NCBI RefSeq assembly: GCF_028389875.1
Contig: NC_084663.1
Location: forward strand, 117,637,801-117,701,800
Source: Rhea pennata
Taxonomy: Eukaryota > Chordata > Aves > Rheiformes > Rheidae
Reading direction: 5' to 3'
Length of the DNA: 64,000 nucleotides
The notes beneath the pieces were generated by a model that was not told the DNA's origin, did not search any database, and saw nothing but the letters and a program-made list of their open reading frames with translations. Of this stretch, positions 27,601-41,225 are shown piece by piece. Both the position numbers and the translations under genes were made by a program. How positions within the stretch are numbered: the stretch's first letter is position 1; each line of letters begins with the position of its first letter.

Positions 27601-30600
27601 CACTTCCTCACTCAGCCAGCTCATTAGCAATGGGAGAGGCTCCTTAATTCTTGGAGTGAGAGAGACACAAGAAAAGCTGACTGTGCAGTACCCATGAGCC
27701 TGATGTCCAGCCCTGTAGAGATGCAAGGAAACAGCCTACCAGGGTGGGAAAGGAGGCATGGCCTCTCCCTCTGTCAGGAGGAAGTTGGAGATGTCAGCAC
27801 TGTGTGGGACAGAGGGACTCTCTTTGGGGTTGAGTTCAAAGTGTGATGGCTTTTGGGACCCATGAAATGCAGACAAAAATTACAAAAATAGGTAAAATAG
27901 GAAGAAAGAGCTGTAAGAGGTAGGGAAGAAGGAAGAAGATCATCTGAATCTTAAGGAATATCGACATCTCACTTATTTCATGAAGTCTGTTGGGACTAGT
28001 TGCAAAATGGGGAGTTTTCTGATCTCTGATGACCCTGCTAAATATTAGGAGTACATTGCCATTGTCCTCATACAGCCTGTAAAGTTTCTGCTCCCAGGAA
28101 TATGAGATTTTTGGGACTGTGGAAGGTTCAGGTAGGGACAGTCCTTTCATGCTTTTCTGTGGTTTTCTGTTTCATAGCTTGTTCTCTTGATTTATTTACT
28201 CCCAGGTTTCCCTTCTTTTCTCCTCCTGTCTCTCTTTTTTTATGCTCTAGTACCAAGCACATTCTCATTTTCCTCTTGGGCTCAGATTCTGCTGTCTCCT
28301 CAGAGGTAGAGTCCAGATTTCTACTGGTCATTTTAGCAGAGTATGTCATCTCTGGTCTTGCTGAAACCATCAAGAAATCATTTTGAAATGCCACACAGTT
28401 TCATTCAGATGCCATCAAGCCTTACTCTACTGCTACAGCTTTCTTTTCTGTCAAAGTTTTTCCAGCATTCAGACAAGGAACAAAAGTTAGTAATGGTAAC
28501 ATGCAGGCTGGTAATAGTAACAGTCAGGACCTTGTCTGTTAGATGTAGTCAGGATCCTCACTTTCACCAGAAAGCAGCTCTAGGATCCATCTGATCACAC
28601 GCAGATACTCACAATGTTCGCATTTATAGCAGGGCTAGTCACCCTGTGTATCCTTCAGAGTGAATAAAGGCAGATAAGCACTTGCAGAGCATGTTTCATT
28701 TTATCCTAGATCAATCATCATCTTTAGGCCAGATGAGACACACCCTAAAAACACTTGTTCCTCTCTTGCCTAGGGTGAGCCAGTTAACGCAGTTGTCCAT
28801 GTTGTACTTAGCTAAAGCTAATAGGATTCATTTCCCCATGTCACTGTCTCAAGTATGAGCCCCAAATGGTCAGCTCCAAATATCTCTTTGACTACTGATC
28901 ATAAGGCAGTTCATGCTATGAAGTTAAAAATATTGTCAAGTAAGAAAGGACAACCAGCAGCAAAGCCAGGAGTGCTCAGCCCAAGGGAATAAGGAAAGGG
29001 TTACTCAGTTGAACTGTGCACCTAAAAGGGATTTGCATTTTGGATCAGTATTTTCACCAGTGCTTATGGATCTCTGCAGCCGCTCTTCCCCTTTCCCTTC
29101 CTCTCCAATGAAGGTGTGTATATAAAAGGGCAGAACTAACAAAACGCTGTGAGTATGGTTTAGAAAAAAAAAGACATCAAGCAGACTGTTGACAAGAAGA
29201 GAGAGCATTTGCTAGAAAGGTGGAATGGGGTGCACTTATTTCTCCTCATCCAACATCTTCTCCTGGAAGTGCCATCCCTATGAGTTTTGTCAAGGACATT
29301 GACTCAGAGGCACAGCAGTCTTTTAAACTTTTCAGTTCTGCCTCATATAGTAGGGTAATTTTATCTTAACATTGGCAGCAATCTACAGAGTTCCCTATGG
29401 AATATCTTGAAGCTACACAAACACAAATCCTAGAGAAACAATATTTAGTTTTCGAAGACAATTGAAATATTTTTAAGACCAACCACTGTTTTGGCCCAAA
29501 GTACGCACTTTCTGCATGGCAATCTCCAATTTGTACCAGATGCAAAGGCAAAGATATTTACTACACATACCCCAAACTGCACAAATTCCTTTGTGTTCAC
29601 TTAACCTCAACTTCCATTCCACATAACTTACTTCACCTCAACTATGTTTCTTGGAATAACATTGAATTTTGGTCAGTTCATTATTGGCTTTGTTTGTCTT
29701 TGGTGCACTGTGCATTACAGTGTTGGCTTGAAACATGAAATACTGCAGAGAAGGAATCCAATATGGTAATGCAATTATTTGCCTACTATTGCAGGAATAG
29801 TTTCCATAATGGCCCCCTATTTTTCACACTCTCCTAACTTTCCAAAACATTCACCTTTGGAGATGGAGTTTTCCGTGCTTGGTGCTTGCCTGGAGGTTAT
29901 TTTGCCTATGTGAGTGGAAGTTTTAGTAAAAGCCTTCTAGTCTCTTTTACGTTATGGGAGAGTGGAAAAAAACCTACATTCTTCCAGCTTCTGGAAGAAG
30001 AATGTCTAACCACACTTCTAAGAAGGGCAACAGTAAATCTGCTGAGGGCTGAAATTTGACAGGCACAATCAGCTGGAAGCCCAGATGTCCTATGCTATGG
30101 ACCCTGCTTTGTGAGCTGATCTCTATGGATCCTGGTATCTGTAGGGGGCTATTTGTGTTCAACAGCCTGCAAAATCAGTGCATAAATGACCCCAGCTGCT
30201 AACAACTAACTTCTGTCACTTCTTTCCCAGTGAGCACAAAATTAGGAGCTATAACAGTTCTGTCCCCAAGAGTCCAGAAATGCTAAAGGTAGGTTTCCAA
30301 TGAAGTTCGCTCAGTCTTTCAGAATGTGTTTAATAAGTTTGTGGGTAAAGGAGCTGTTCTTCCAGTTAATCAAGGGGATGACAGGTATTAAAAGAACTGT
30401 TATCTTTTTTTCTGTCATTTCTTTTTGTTTTCATCCTTAAAACATCTACCTGATGTGTGTGAAGGCCTTGGAGCTGACCTATAATAATTTATGAATTCTA
30501 CATGAAGTCTAGGAAGTGAGGCAATTATTGTGTGATTACCTGCTTGAATAAGTTGCCTTGGTTTAGTAGCCAACCTGTTAAGAGAAAAAAAAAGGAAGAA

Positions 30601-31429
30601 AAACAGTAGTTCCAGAAGAGCAAACTCTTAGCTGACAAGTTAGGATTTCTTAACAAATGATGCTGGAGCTACAAGTTGTAAAGAAGCTACTTCTGGGCAA
30701 TGTACAAGTCAAAAAATGTGGAGATTCATCCACCAGTTACAAACTCTTCCAGTGCTGAAAGGGTAAGTTGCAGTCATAGAGACCTCGCTGACAGACTGTG
30801 CTTGGGAAGCTAAAGAGGTTTAGCTTGCTAAGGAACCAGAGGGTTTACAAGTTTTGGGTGAGATAAAGTGACTGGTTTCTTCATGGTTTTGGGGAGACAG
30901 ACACAGATAGAGACTGAAGATTTAAAATTATATCTTGTGTTTCTGCTGCTGAGAAGACAGTTTCTGATGGTCTGCACTAATGAACAAGCATAAGTAATTA
31001 GTCAAAAACTAGTATCTTCCAGCTGTAGTGGAAAAGTTAAGAAGTTGTAGCTGGGAGAAGCCCCAAATTCCAGCTCTGATAAAGTCAAGGTAGAAGGTTT
31101 GACACTAGAGATATGCTCAGTGAGCTCGGAGAAGGGCAGGAATGGAGGTAGTCCTGCAGTCATGAACTCATGTACTTTCAGTAAGGGTAAGAAACTCCAG
31201 CAGTAATTCCAGATTAAGAGCTGTGAATGAAATAAACATGTTTCTGGTAACAGACATGCTGCTCTTTATGGTGCCGCAGTGGACACTCCTTTTACCTCCA
31301 TGTATGATGATCTATAGTGCATGGCGTTTCTCGCATAAATGGCTACAGCATTTCAGACAGGACCCACTTAGTATCTGTCCTCAACTCTGACCTATTTGCC
31401 CTATGCAAACCCTTTTTAGCTCACCCTGC
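21600..31429. other. Non-coding stretch, nothing recognised
   Basis: About 10 kb of anonymous AT-rich sequence with only a short (TCTG)n run near 26122-26142 and the enhancer-like block at 25.5 kb. Frames here are under 140 codons and have no domain. Confidence 0.55.
25495..25625. promoter_or_regulatory. Candidate enhancer-like AT-rich block
   Basis: A repeat-free block with CCATATAAGT (25510-25519, near a CArG/SRF site), CTATATTTTTAT (25581-25592, a MEF2-type word) and ATATGCAT (25611-25618, octamer-like). The dense set of muscle-type words is suggestive only; conservation cannot be judged here. Confidence 0.2.
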
Positions 31430-31495
31430 TTGAGTGAGAGGCTGGACTAGATGACCTTCCAAGGTCCCTTTTAACCTGAATTATCCTATGATCTC
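31430..31495 (+). mobile_element. CR1 3' tail fragment
   Basis: A short stretch with CTGGACTAGATGACCTTCCA, GGTCCCTTTTAACCTGAATT and ATCCTATGAT at its end, the standard CR1 3' untranslated tail. Nothing of the polymerase is left upstream, so the insertion was strongly 5'-truncated. Confidence 0.9.
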
Positions 31496-33100
31496 CTGAC
31501 CACATTGCACAGCAGACCTACGATCTGTCTGCACCCGTTTTGATTTTGCCATGCAGCTTGGTAAGGAGAGTGATGCTGCCTCATCCATGCGGTACAACAG
31601 CCCACTGTGTCATGACCAGTGTCACTGTGGAGGTCAGCAGGACCATGCACTGGCTGGGTTATTTTGTTCTTGCTGTTCAGGACATGGTAAAGTATCTCCC
31701 CCATCTTGGACTCATGGGCAGGATGCATATTGCTATATCCTGTCACCAAAATGTGACAATCACAAAAGGCCCTTATACAGTGGCCTCTCTCACTGCAGGT
31801 GGCCCTTGTACACCTAAGTCAGGAGCACCATCTGTGCATGTTGTGCATTCCACTTCTTGGAAGTACTCCGTTTGCCTCCTGTGTTTACTCTCTCAGCTGT
31901 TGACACAAGATATCAGTCCCCACAAAGTGATAATCTCCACTTTCATCTTTATCAGTGCTGTTTGATCCTCTGCAGCCTCTACTCAGATGACCATGGGAAG
32001 TTCAGTCATATCCAGAGTTTCTGCCTGCTCTGCCAAACATACATCCAGGTTCCTGAAGGCTGCCTTGGAGATCACCTGAACACCAATATGGGTAGTGTTG
32101 CTGGGACTGCCAGGCCTGCTGGGATCATTGCCATCTATGACAGGGCAACTGTGGCTGCTTTCAGCCTCCATGAGTTAGGCTGTGCTATTCCAGAGAGCTC
32201 TCACCCAACTGTGCGGGCACGCATGAACATCCTGCCCTGGCCCACTACCCCTGCCTGCCTTGGCTCCTCATGTGCAGGCATGGCTCATGGCGCTGCAGGA
32301 ACAGAGGGAGGCAGGTGGGAGAGCTGTGGCCTTGGCCAGGGCCCAGTGCTCGGCAGCTTCCCCGCCCACATGCCAATTCTCAAGACCTGCCTGCGTGATG
32401 CCACCCACATACTTCCTGAGCCTTCATCTTCCCTGCTCCCAGCTCCTCTGGCTTTGGTGCCATGTCTATCTCTGCTTATTTGTCTTCTCCCTGGTCCCTC
32501 TCCTAGACGTGAGCTGTGGAGCACCTTCTCACCGCCTGCCTGGGAGGAGCAGGGGTCCAGCTCGCTCAGAGGTAGGGATGGGGTGCAGCGAGGACACTTT
32601 GCCCACAGGCTGAGGTACCAAGGGACAAACGTAAGAGCCCTCCCACAGGTCAACAAGTCCAGAGAAAGGCACATGTTGTAAAAATACTTTCTGGTTGTCA
32701 AGTGTAAAGCCTTTTCCTGTGGTCAAGTGCCAGCAAACTGCATTGGCCTCACACAGAGAAGCTTTTGGCAAGAAGTCATTCCTGAAAGCCAGTGCAGATT
32801 ATACAGTACTCCAGGGACTGTCAGCTCTGTGGAGAGAACAAAACACCAGGAAAAATGTGCAGGCTGGTCAGCCATCTCCCCCTTCACCTCCCCTTAAGCT
32901 GGTGACCATCTCATATCAGTGAGAAACTCTAGCTCCAAGTATTTTAATCCAGGCTCTTCTTGCTTGATTCAGGCAGGAGGAAGGTGAAGGGAAGACAGAT
33001 AGCAGGGGCAGGCTTGCCAGAGAGGTCCCTTGCTCTCTTCCCCTATATGTCCTGCTTAACTGGAAGGGAAGGGGCCAAAGCAATTCTGTTTAAGCACCAG
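31496..33100. other. Anonymous GC-richer stretch with a 274-codon open frame of no known family
   Basis: The plus frame 31857-32681 is the longest in the desert (274 codons), but no domain is recognised. The base composition around 32200-32600 is GC-rich and low in stops, and frames on the other strand overlap it. There is no promoter or CpG island. It may be a decayed mobile element or a chance frame. Confidence 0.35.
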
Positions 33101-33116
33101 GAAAAAAAAAAAGGAG

Positions 33117-33159
<43 letters not shown>

Positions 33160-33170
33160 AAAAGAAAAAG
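33101..33170 (+). repeat. (GAAA)n microsatellite
   Basis: A purine-only run of about 70 bases: an A stretch, then about eleven GAAA units, then AAAGAAAAAG. It is the same motif as the TTTC run at 14400 but in the opposite orientation. Confidence 0.97.
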
Positions 33171-35479
33171 CCCCTCATCGATCACTGGGCTATTTGCAAT
33201 CGCTGAGCCCACTCATATTCATTGTACCCAGAAGAGATGGGTCACAAAACTGGGTGGAAGGCAGAGAATGTAATCACAAACCACATGCTGGCCTGGCCTT
33301 CCTTTTAAAAGAAAATAAAACTCGGGCCTAACAACCATCTGTTGTCTATTCATGGCAGTGAATCAAGGCTAAGGGCTATTTGCCCTTTTCCTTGTGAAAT
33401 TGTTGGTGATAACAGAGCTTGTAAAAAAAGGTGCACAACGCATCTCTCTCTCTGTACCAATCACTAAATGAAGACCAAGATAAAAACAGAGCAGAAGCCC
33501 TGTGGCCTCTAGTCACCCTGCTGGTCCCATTTCAAGGAGCTCCTTGACCCTGATGGTCTGATTGCCTCCAGGTTAAGTGCCAAGCCTTGATATTGAAGAC
33601 ATAGAGTTAAGCCTCTTCCCACTTGAACTGACTGACTTCCTGGAGCTGTAGGCATGGGCCCTCAGGCAACATGCTGATGGACCGAGCTGATCAAAGCCAA
33701 AATAGACTGATCTGTGTAGGAATAAGATGACTCAGAAGAAGTAATCCCACTAGAGCTGGTAGCTGGGGTGTGCTATTTATCTTCTACCATGAAGGACTTC
33801 CACTGTAGCTATTCATCCTGTGGCAGGCATTTTCTATGATATTAGTTATACAGTTCCTTGTGGTCATTGTTCAGGCTCTTTTACTGCACAGGTATTACTT
33901 CACCCCAGTACCAGTGAGCAGGGTTCTTCCACATTTCAAACCTTGATGCACATGGATTGTCCACAATGAAGAGGTTGTGCCATTGGTGGTGAACCGTACT
34001 GTGCACCCTGTTTATGTAGAATGGGGAGCGTACAATATACCTGATTCAAATGGAGGGTGTTGCTAGGCAGCTGTGAATTTCCTGAATAAGTATTTTCCAC
34101 TAGGAGGGCACATGCAAGGCAACAAGCCATGACTTGCTATGTGTCTAAGCCAAATGCCAAATGTGTGGCAACAGGAGGAACGAATGTTTGTGCCTGATCC
34201 GAGGAACTTGTCCTCCAGCTTTGCACTTGTTCAGCTAGTGCCGCAGGGCTGTCCCCCATGGCTCTCTCTTTAGGCTCCTCCACTTTGTTCCATCAACATC
34301 AAATCATGTGGCTCAAAAAAGATTTCCTGGTTCCCTTCTTTTGCTGCTTAGGTCATATTTTGGGGAGTCATTCTGAGGAATAGAGGAGTTTACAATACGT
34401 AATTCTGGAGTAAAAATGATGCCAGTATCATCCATGAATTACTTGGCAGAAGAGCCCTTGATGCTGAATGAGCTGGTGGAAGGGTTGGTGGCATGAGCTT
34501 GCTTTGTGGAAGCATGGCAAGCCTTTTGAGTGCATGACAGGCATAGAACAGGCGGTCTGGCTTTAAGTGCAAAGACCTTGCTGTCAAGATACGATGACCT
34601 TAGCCAAAGAGTCACGATTGCTGCCAGGCTTATCATGTAGCAACATGAGGCCATTGTCACATGCATGTGTCTCTTCTCTGAGACTTATGAGTGGTTTTTC
34701 AAATCTGCTACATCCTCCTGGTGCATGATGAGTTATTCTTCTCTCATCCAAGAGTTTTCCTTGTCTGAAAGGCTTAAGGCTTTCTCATTGCCTGAAAGGC
34801 TGGCTTGAAAGTCAATGGACTGCCTGAAAGGCTACATACTTGAGGCTGAAATATCTTTCCCCATCTCAGGTGGTTGCTCCTGCTCTTGGCCTTGAAGTCC
34901 TCCTTTAAATTTTTCACATTTGCCCAGCATGAATCTCCAGACTGCATTCATCCCAGTGGCCAGTCTGTTCAGGGATATCTGCATACCTACAGCTTTTGCA
35001 GATCTTCACTGTGAAATCATGGCCCTGCATATATTTCTTCTTCCTACCTTTCCAACCCCTCCGCCCCATTTAGAGAGGACTATGTGGGCCTCAGAGCTCC
35101 TACCCTTGGAAGTCAAGTAGTTGGCAAACCTGGCTGCAGAGATGTAGATGAGAGGGCCCTATGTTCTGCTGGCAGTGCCAAACTTTTGAAGAGACATGCT
35201 ATATTTGAAGGGACAAGGGAGAGGACCAGGTACCATGGCCTGTATCACTGGTGCTCAGAGAATTTGGCCTCAAGACAACAGCAGTGGCAGATGAATATGG
35301 CAGAACAGGCACAGAATGGAGGCAAGGTAAGAGTTGACTCACTCAAATCCTTCAACCAGGGAGACTTTATGTTTAAGGGGAGAGAAAATAACAAAACCCC
35401 ATATTGTCACCTTGACAGTGATGATAAGCTTGAGATTGTGGTCCAGAGGGGTGAGACTAAATAGACAGCAGCCGAATCT
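33171..35479. other. Non-coding stretch, nothing recognised
   Basis: Anonymous sequence with frames below 80 codons on either strand. No repeat family could be named. Confidence 0.5.
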
Positions 35480-35580
35480 GGCTCAGGTTTGCTATTTGCC
35501 TGTTGGGTGGTCTTAGCAATCTGCTCACTTTTCCATCTGTGAAATGGGGCTAAGTGGTGCTTACCTTTGTTTTCAGGACC
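35480..35580 (+). mobile_element. Ancient MIR/L3-like repeat remnant
   Basis: The run CTGTTGGGTGGTCTTAGCAA, then CTGCTCACTTTTCCATCTGT and GAAATGGGGCTAAGTGGTGC, TTACCTTTG follows the MIR-type segment CTGTGTGACCTTGGGCAAGT, CCTCAGTTTCCCCATCTGTA, AAATGGGGATAATAATACCT, TACCT. This is one of the better preserved old copies here. Confidence 0.55.
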
Positions 35581-37484
35581 TTTCAGGCCTCAGCATGAAA
35601 CATATTATGTAAATGGAGAAGGTCTCAGTGTTATTTCTTAGCAATGAACGTGAGACCTTGAATTTTGACCTTTCCATGCTTTTTTTAACAGCTAGCCGTA
35701 CTTGCCTCACCAGGCCTGAACTAAGTGGATTGGTAGCAATTGAAGGTCAGAATTATTTTCCTGCCAGTTCTAACCATATAACTAGGGGTTACAGCAGTGC
35801 TGGAGGGGGGGTATATTTATGGACACGCAGATGAATTACCATTTGGAAGCATTTCTGTTGGTATTGTAGAGGGATGGAAGTACAGCTCTGTGGGGACACA
35901 GTGTGGTCACTCCTGAAAATGGCACTTGGTGTGCAAGAAATGAACCTCCGGCTTTCTCTTTAGCTATATATAGACATAGTAGAAGACCAAAGATGAATTT
36001 GCATGTCATAATAGGCGACTAAATAGAATTGCCAACTTGTAAGGTTATCTAGCTGTTGCCTCCTGCCTTTTGGTTGGCCAAATTTTGACACTGACCAACT
36101 TGTAAAGATGAAAAATATTGACACAGTTTTCTGCACTTTGACTCTTGGTAACTCTGCATTTGATCTTCGCCAAATTCAGCAGAGAGGCTAAGTGTATCTC
36201 AGCCAGTGTAAATCATACCTCCGTCTGTCTTGCTCCATTTGTAAACAACACCAGCCTAGACTCTTTGTTTGCCTCCACAATAACTGCATATGGGTAGGCA
36301 TTTCTCTGTGAATTTTAATCTAACTAGGAAAGTTATTTCCATGCAAAATGCCCCCCTCATTACAGTTCAGCGTCCCCACTAGGCTGTACAACCTGTGAAG
36401 GAGTCTGTCTGAGCCTATACTGCTGTAACTATCCCTGCTACCTAAATTTTAGAGCTAGCTTTCCTCGGAACTTTTCCAACAGTAATTTAGATTACCCTAG
36501 ATTCAAGTTCTGTCTTCAATAGACAACTCATACATAGATAATATCAAATCTGAAGTGAACAACTGAAAAGCCCTGATCCCATGTTTCCTACAGTTTTCTT
36601 CTAGCTGAAGAGATGAGCAGGAGGTACTGTTAACTCAGCTGGGCCAAGCCCAGACTTCTCCTTGTTTGCTGTGGGTGCTACTGTCCTAATCTCTAACTTA
36701 AAGTCCTTTCTTCCTAAGAAGGAATATGGTTTTGATGTCCATGAGCTATCCTCTGGATTATCCCTTCTCTGAACTTGTTCATATATGCACCCAAGAGATT
36801 CCGTTAAACATTTTGCTGCAGCCAGCAGTAGTGGCAAAGGGAAAGTGCTCTGCTGCACCATGTAATGCTCTCCAGAATACAAAAGCAGTATTTTGTTAAT
36901 ACTCTCTCTGTGGACTGGATCCATAACCATGACAGTTGGCTGAAGAAACAGCACAAGGAAAACAAGGAATGTACTAACTTGTCAAAATCTATGGGTTTTA
37001 GGTTTGAGTGAGGTTTTGGCTCACTCATCTCACAACTCCTCAGTTGTGCCCAGGCACCATACATACTGCCCCTGCACTTCCTCCTCCTCCTCCCCACCCA
37101 CATAACTGAGACTCCATTCCCTTTCCAAGAGGAAGGTGCAATGTCTGAGTTTCTATGAGAAATAGGATTAATGTTTTCTATCCAGTTCTCATTGTGATGC
37201 CGTAGAATCTGTGAATTTGGATCCCTGTTTTGCACATGCATTTGAGATTGTTTCCCTGATTAGAATTGAAGATCTCATAAAGTATTTCAGGGACTTTGTT
37301 CTGGGATTCTGATTAACCTAGAAAGAGCTCAGATATACAGTGATATGTATCAGAATCAGATTCTACTGTGGAGATGGCTCGTGAGTTCCTCAGCTCCTTC
37401 ACTTTAATGGAATAGTTGATTTCAATCAATTATTAATGATGCTTGACACAGCAGTTGATCTCCAGTTGATCTCCAGCAGTTTGA

Positions 37485-37519
37485 TTTGTGGAATCAAAGT
37501 AGATCTTTGATTCCACAAA
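37485..37519. repeat. Perfect 15-bp inverted repeat (hairpin)
   Basis: The arm TTTGTGGAATCAAAG (37485-37499) and its exact reverse complement (37505-37519) enclose the five-base loop TAGAT. Just before it, an 11-bp word CAGTTGATCTC is repeated in tandem (37452-37473). Confidence 0.97.
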
Positions 37520-37834
37520 GCTCAGAACTGTTCAGATGAGCCTTTGGTCCTTACTCTTCTCATTATGTGACTTTCAGGCATCCATGATGTAATATTAATG
37601 ATCAATTAAAAATACCCCTCACCTAGGAATTAGTAATAGACATTCTTGTTTAAAAGTGCATGGCAACTCTAGGATACTTACAGTTACGTGGACACTCTCA
37701 GGCAGACTTTCATCATCCAGGTAGCAAGGATATTATGTGCAAAGTAGGATATCATACAGGAATAAGAATTTTTGATGCATTTTCCATGGAGGACTGGTTA
37801 TGTTAGTCTATACAGCAAAAGCAGGAGGACTCAG

Positions 37835-37970
37835 TGGGTTAGTGGAGAGAGCCAGGACTGAGAAGATCTAAGTTCAGCCTTCCATCCCATCACAGAGTCA
37901 TTCAGTGGCTGGACAAACCACCCACTCAGATCCTCAGAGCTGTTTTGATTCTTAGCTCCCATTGATTTCA
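37835..37970 (+). mobile_element. Ancient MIR/L3-like repeat remnant
   Basis: AGTGGGTTAGTGGAGAGAGC and CAGGACTGAGAAGATCTAAG, TTC resemble the MIR 5' region (a tRNA-derived start followed by GGACTGGGAGTCAGGAGACC). Downstream, TCTTAGCTCCCATTGATTTC, AAT matches the recurrent CTCCCATTGACTTCAATG word of amniote L3-type elements. Confidence 0.45.
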
Positions 37971-37999
37971 ATAATATTACACATCTCAATATCCTTGAG

Positions 38000-40900
38000 G
38001 GTCTATGCTTTCAGTTCCTTTCCTGAAATGGAGTTAGCAGTACTACCACGAATGTTTTCATTTGAGGTGCTCAGGTCTGTGGTAGTCCTGCTACCAGAAA
38101 AAGGCCCACAAATAATGGGAGCACTGAGTGCAGTCCTGCAAATGTGAAGCCTCCAGGGACCGCATACCTTGAGGCAGCTCGGTCCCCTTAGCCAGGCTCT
38201 ATCTCTGGGTGGAATGTGCCTGTGTCCTTCAGAAACAATGTTCTTACTCTTCCTCTGACTCTGATATCAGCTGTGAGATGCTGTGGGGGTACGGCTTGCA
38301 CTGTTCCTGCCTCGTGAGATAAGACTGCTTCAAAGTTCCAATTTGTTAAAGAAAATCACACACCACATGCAATGAGTTTGGAAGCTTCCAGATTGTTTAG
38401 AGTCATATGAGCAAAACTCTATCTATATTTTCAGCAAATATCTTCTAAAACATAGAGCTTTAAAATGCATTGAGTTTGTTGAAAGAATGTAGTAGAAAGA
38501 CCGGCTATTGTGAGAACAAGCTGGTCTAATAGTTAAGGCATCTTTGCGACTTCCAGACAGAAGTGTATCCGTGCAAGGAAAATAAGCAAAATGCCTGTAA
38601 CCTATTGTCACAGAGCATTACTTCTTCCTGTGCTGACATTTCTTCACTGCCTGCCTCTTTGTTTCATAGTTTTCATCTGTGTACAAAAGAATGGCTTTTT
38701 TTATAGGAGGAATCAGTTTTGGGTCACCATACACTACTGACCCTAACTTCTGTTACTGGACTGATGTCCAAAGGGAAAGTTAGACATTTCAGATAGGAAA
38801 TGGTATTTAGAACAATGATAGCAGGTGGACTTGGTGGGACCTGCATCATCTGTGGTGTTCCGTATGCTGCAAGAAGAAAAATAAGGGACATGCTTTTGTT
38901 CTGATTTATGGAAAAATGTCTTCAGATAAGATTAAATCAGGTTTTGCTTCATTGGCAGGCACTCCAAAGACACAGATTTTTTTTTTATATAAAGTCCTTT
39001 GTCATTTATCATGATGCTTAACCAGAGTTCCAGGTCAAGTAAACTACTTTGTGATGTGTGCCAAATGCAGACTGATATGGAGCCTTTGAAGCAAAAAAAT
39101 GTGAGTGATCTTCTCCCCACAGGTTAGGTGCTCCTGATAACTTGGTACATAGCTGACACACTGTTAACTTCAACCTATTTTTGAGCATGTTGCTAGTGTA
39201 TTAGCTTTACAGTTCTTCTCAGCAACAAGGGGAATGTTCAGTTATTGAAACTGAAATATGAAGAAAAAAGCAGAAAACCTCAAGTTTTTGCAGATTAGTT
39301 TTGAGAAACGTTCTATCTTTCTGAGAGGTTAAAGGCTTCCCTTTAGAGAAGACAAAATTGCTTTTGGTGAGCCATAAACTATGGAATTTTTGTTTTTACT
39401 TTAGTTATGGATTATAATTCCATGTGTGTATCATCAAAATCAAACCTCAGAGATAGAAACCCCTCTAATTAAAACTTCTTCAACCAACCCATGTACATTA
39501 TTGCAGATGGATTTTGAAGGTTTTGACTCCTTCATGATGAGCAGTTTGCTACAAAGAGCTCTTCCATTTCTCACTGCAAGTTAGGATCTGAGGTGAGCTC
39601 ATGATGCAGCACTGAGATCTCAGTTAAACTTAAATGTATCAGCACTGAGGGATACTGCACAGTTGAAGTTCAGCTCTTTATTCAGATACAAAGATGTATG
39701 AACTGTCTGCAGCATTTACTCCAGATATGAATTCATATTTTGAACTCTGCCTGAGTTCAGGGAATTGGGATCAGAAAGGTCAGATCTCATTCTTGTCAAG
39801 CAAGGTTCCTGAATTATGTCACTGGAATAAATTTTTAATGATGGAATGTAGAAAACTTACTGAAAATAATGTTTTGTAAGCTTATAAACCACTTCCTGGA
39901 TGCCAAATACATAACACAGTAATTTTGGCTCTTTTTCATATTGTAATACATGCAAAATTTTAATCATTTTAAAACAATTTTTAATCATTTGGTAATTCCA
40001 TTGAGTGAAATGGAAACCCTTTCCATCCTACATGTTAACACTTTTTTGAGAGCTTGCAGGGTACGTTGCTTTTACTCAATGTTTCTGGGTAGAGAGAAAT
40101 GTTCACTTGTTGAAACCAAGACCTCCGTAGACAAAGAGGAAGCGCACAGCCTTTTAGCCAACTGATAAGAAGTATCTCCTGCTGGCATTAAAGAAACACT
40201 TGTGGTGCTCCAGAAGCAGTGAAAGTTCTTGTATTGACTTTAGCGAGTGGAGGGTGAAAGCCTGATCATTTTCTAAATGTGTGAAACCTTTTACTTTCTG
40301 TCAAAGCAAGTATCTGCCCGTGACACTTTCTAGCTAGGAGCTGGAAGAATGCAGTGCCATGAGGAACCTGATGTGAAAATGGGTAAATATCACATTTAAG
40401 GTTTGAATTAAGGTCTCAGAGATGCCTCTTAAGGACCTGTTCGACAGTCTCTGAGGTGGTTGTTAAGCTAGTTTCACTGTAAACTTCCCAAGCGAAGGAA
40501 CAAAATCTACAGCCACCAGCAGATGGTGCTTCTGCCTGAGAATTATTTTTCTTTTCATGACCAGTGAAAGATACAGCTTCTCACTTACTACTCTAAAAGA
40601 TATTTTACACAGCAAAACATTTTCAATTATGTCATATAAATTCTGTATTTGTGATCGGTCCCACATATGCCTTCCTGCCTGCTCTTCCCTTACCTCTAGC
40701 GTTATTTTCTTTGAAAGGCCTTTGAGCAAGTGTGTGATTTCCTTTTAAAAATATATGCCACAAAATGTCTTTGTTTAGTAGATGTAACGCTGAGATGCAG
40801 AACTTCAGTGGTAAGAAAGGGAGAGATCAGTGACTGGTTTTACTTGGGATTTCTTTCAGGCTTACTTCAGGGGGGACATGTATGATCATAACTAGACAGG

Positions 40901-41225
40901 CAAACTGTCCCTTACAGTCTGCTAATTCCCAGCCCCCCAGGACAATAAAATGAACTTTGTCAGTTCTGGAAGTGTCTGTAGCAGAAGAGGAGGAGGCAAG
41001 CAGACAACTAAACACCCATATGACTACAGACTATTCTCTCTAATGTTTGTGGGCCCCAACTACCAATTTTTAGCTGAAATTGGTTATACGCGTTACCCCT
41101 AAGTTGCATTAGGAAGCTTATACTGCTTTTTTCTGCTATTACAAAAGCACCAAATAGTTTTAATGAAGATCCTGCACCCTACTGAGTTAGACAATGCATA
41201 GTCACCTTATACACAAACCTCTCAA
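38000..41225. other. Non-coding stretch, nothing recognised
   Basis: Anonymous AT-rich DNA before the CR1 at 41.2 kb. No gene or RNA is seen. Confidence 0.55.

Noticed and set aside
31857-32681. 274-codon open frame on the + strand as a new protein gene
   Set aside because: No recognisable domain, overlapping frames on the other strand, GC-rich low-stop composition, and no promoter or convincing exon structure. Kept only as a note.
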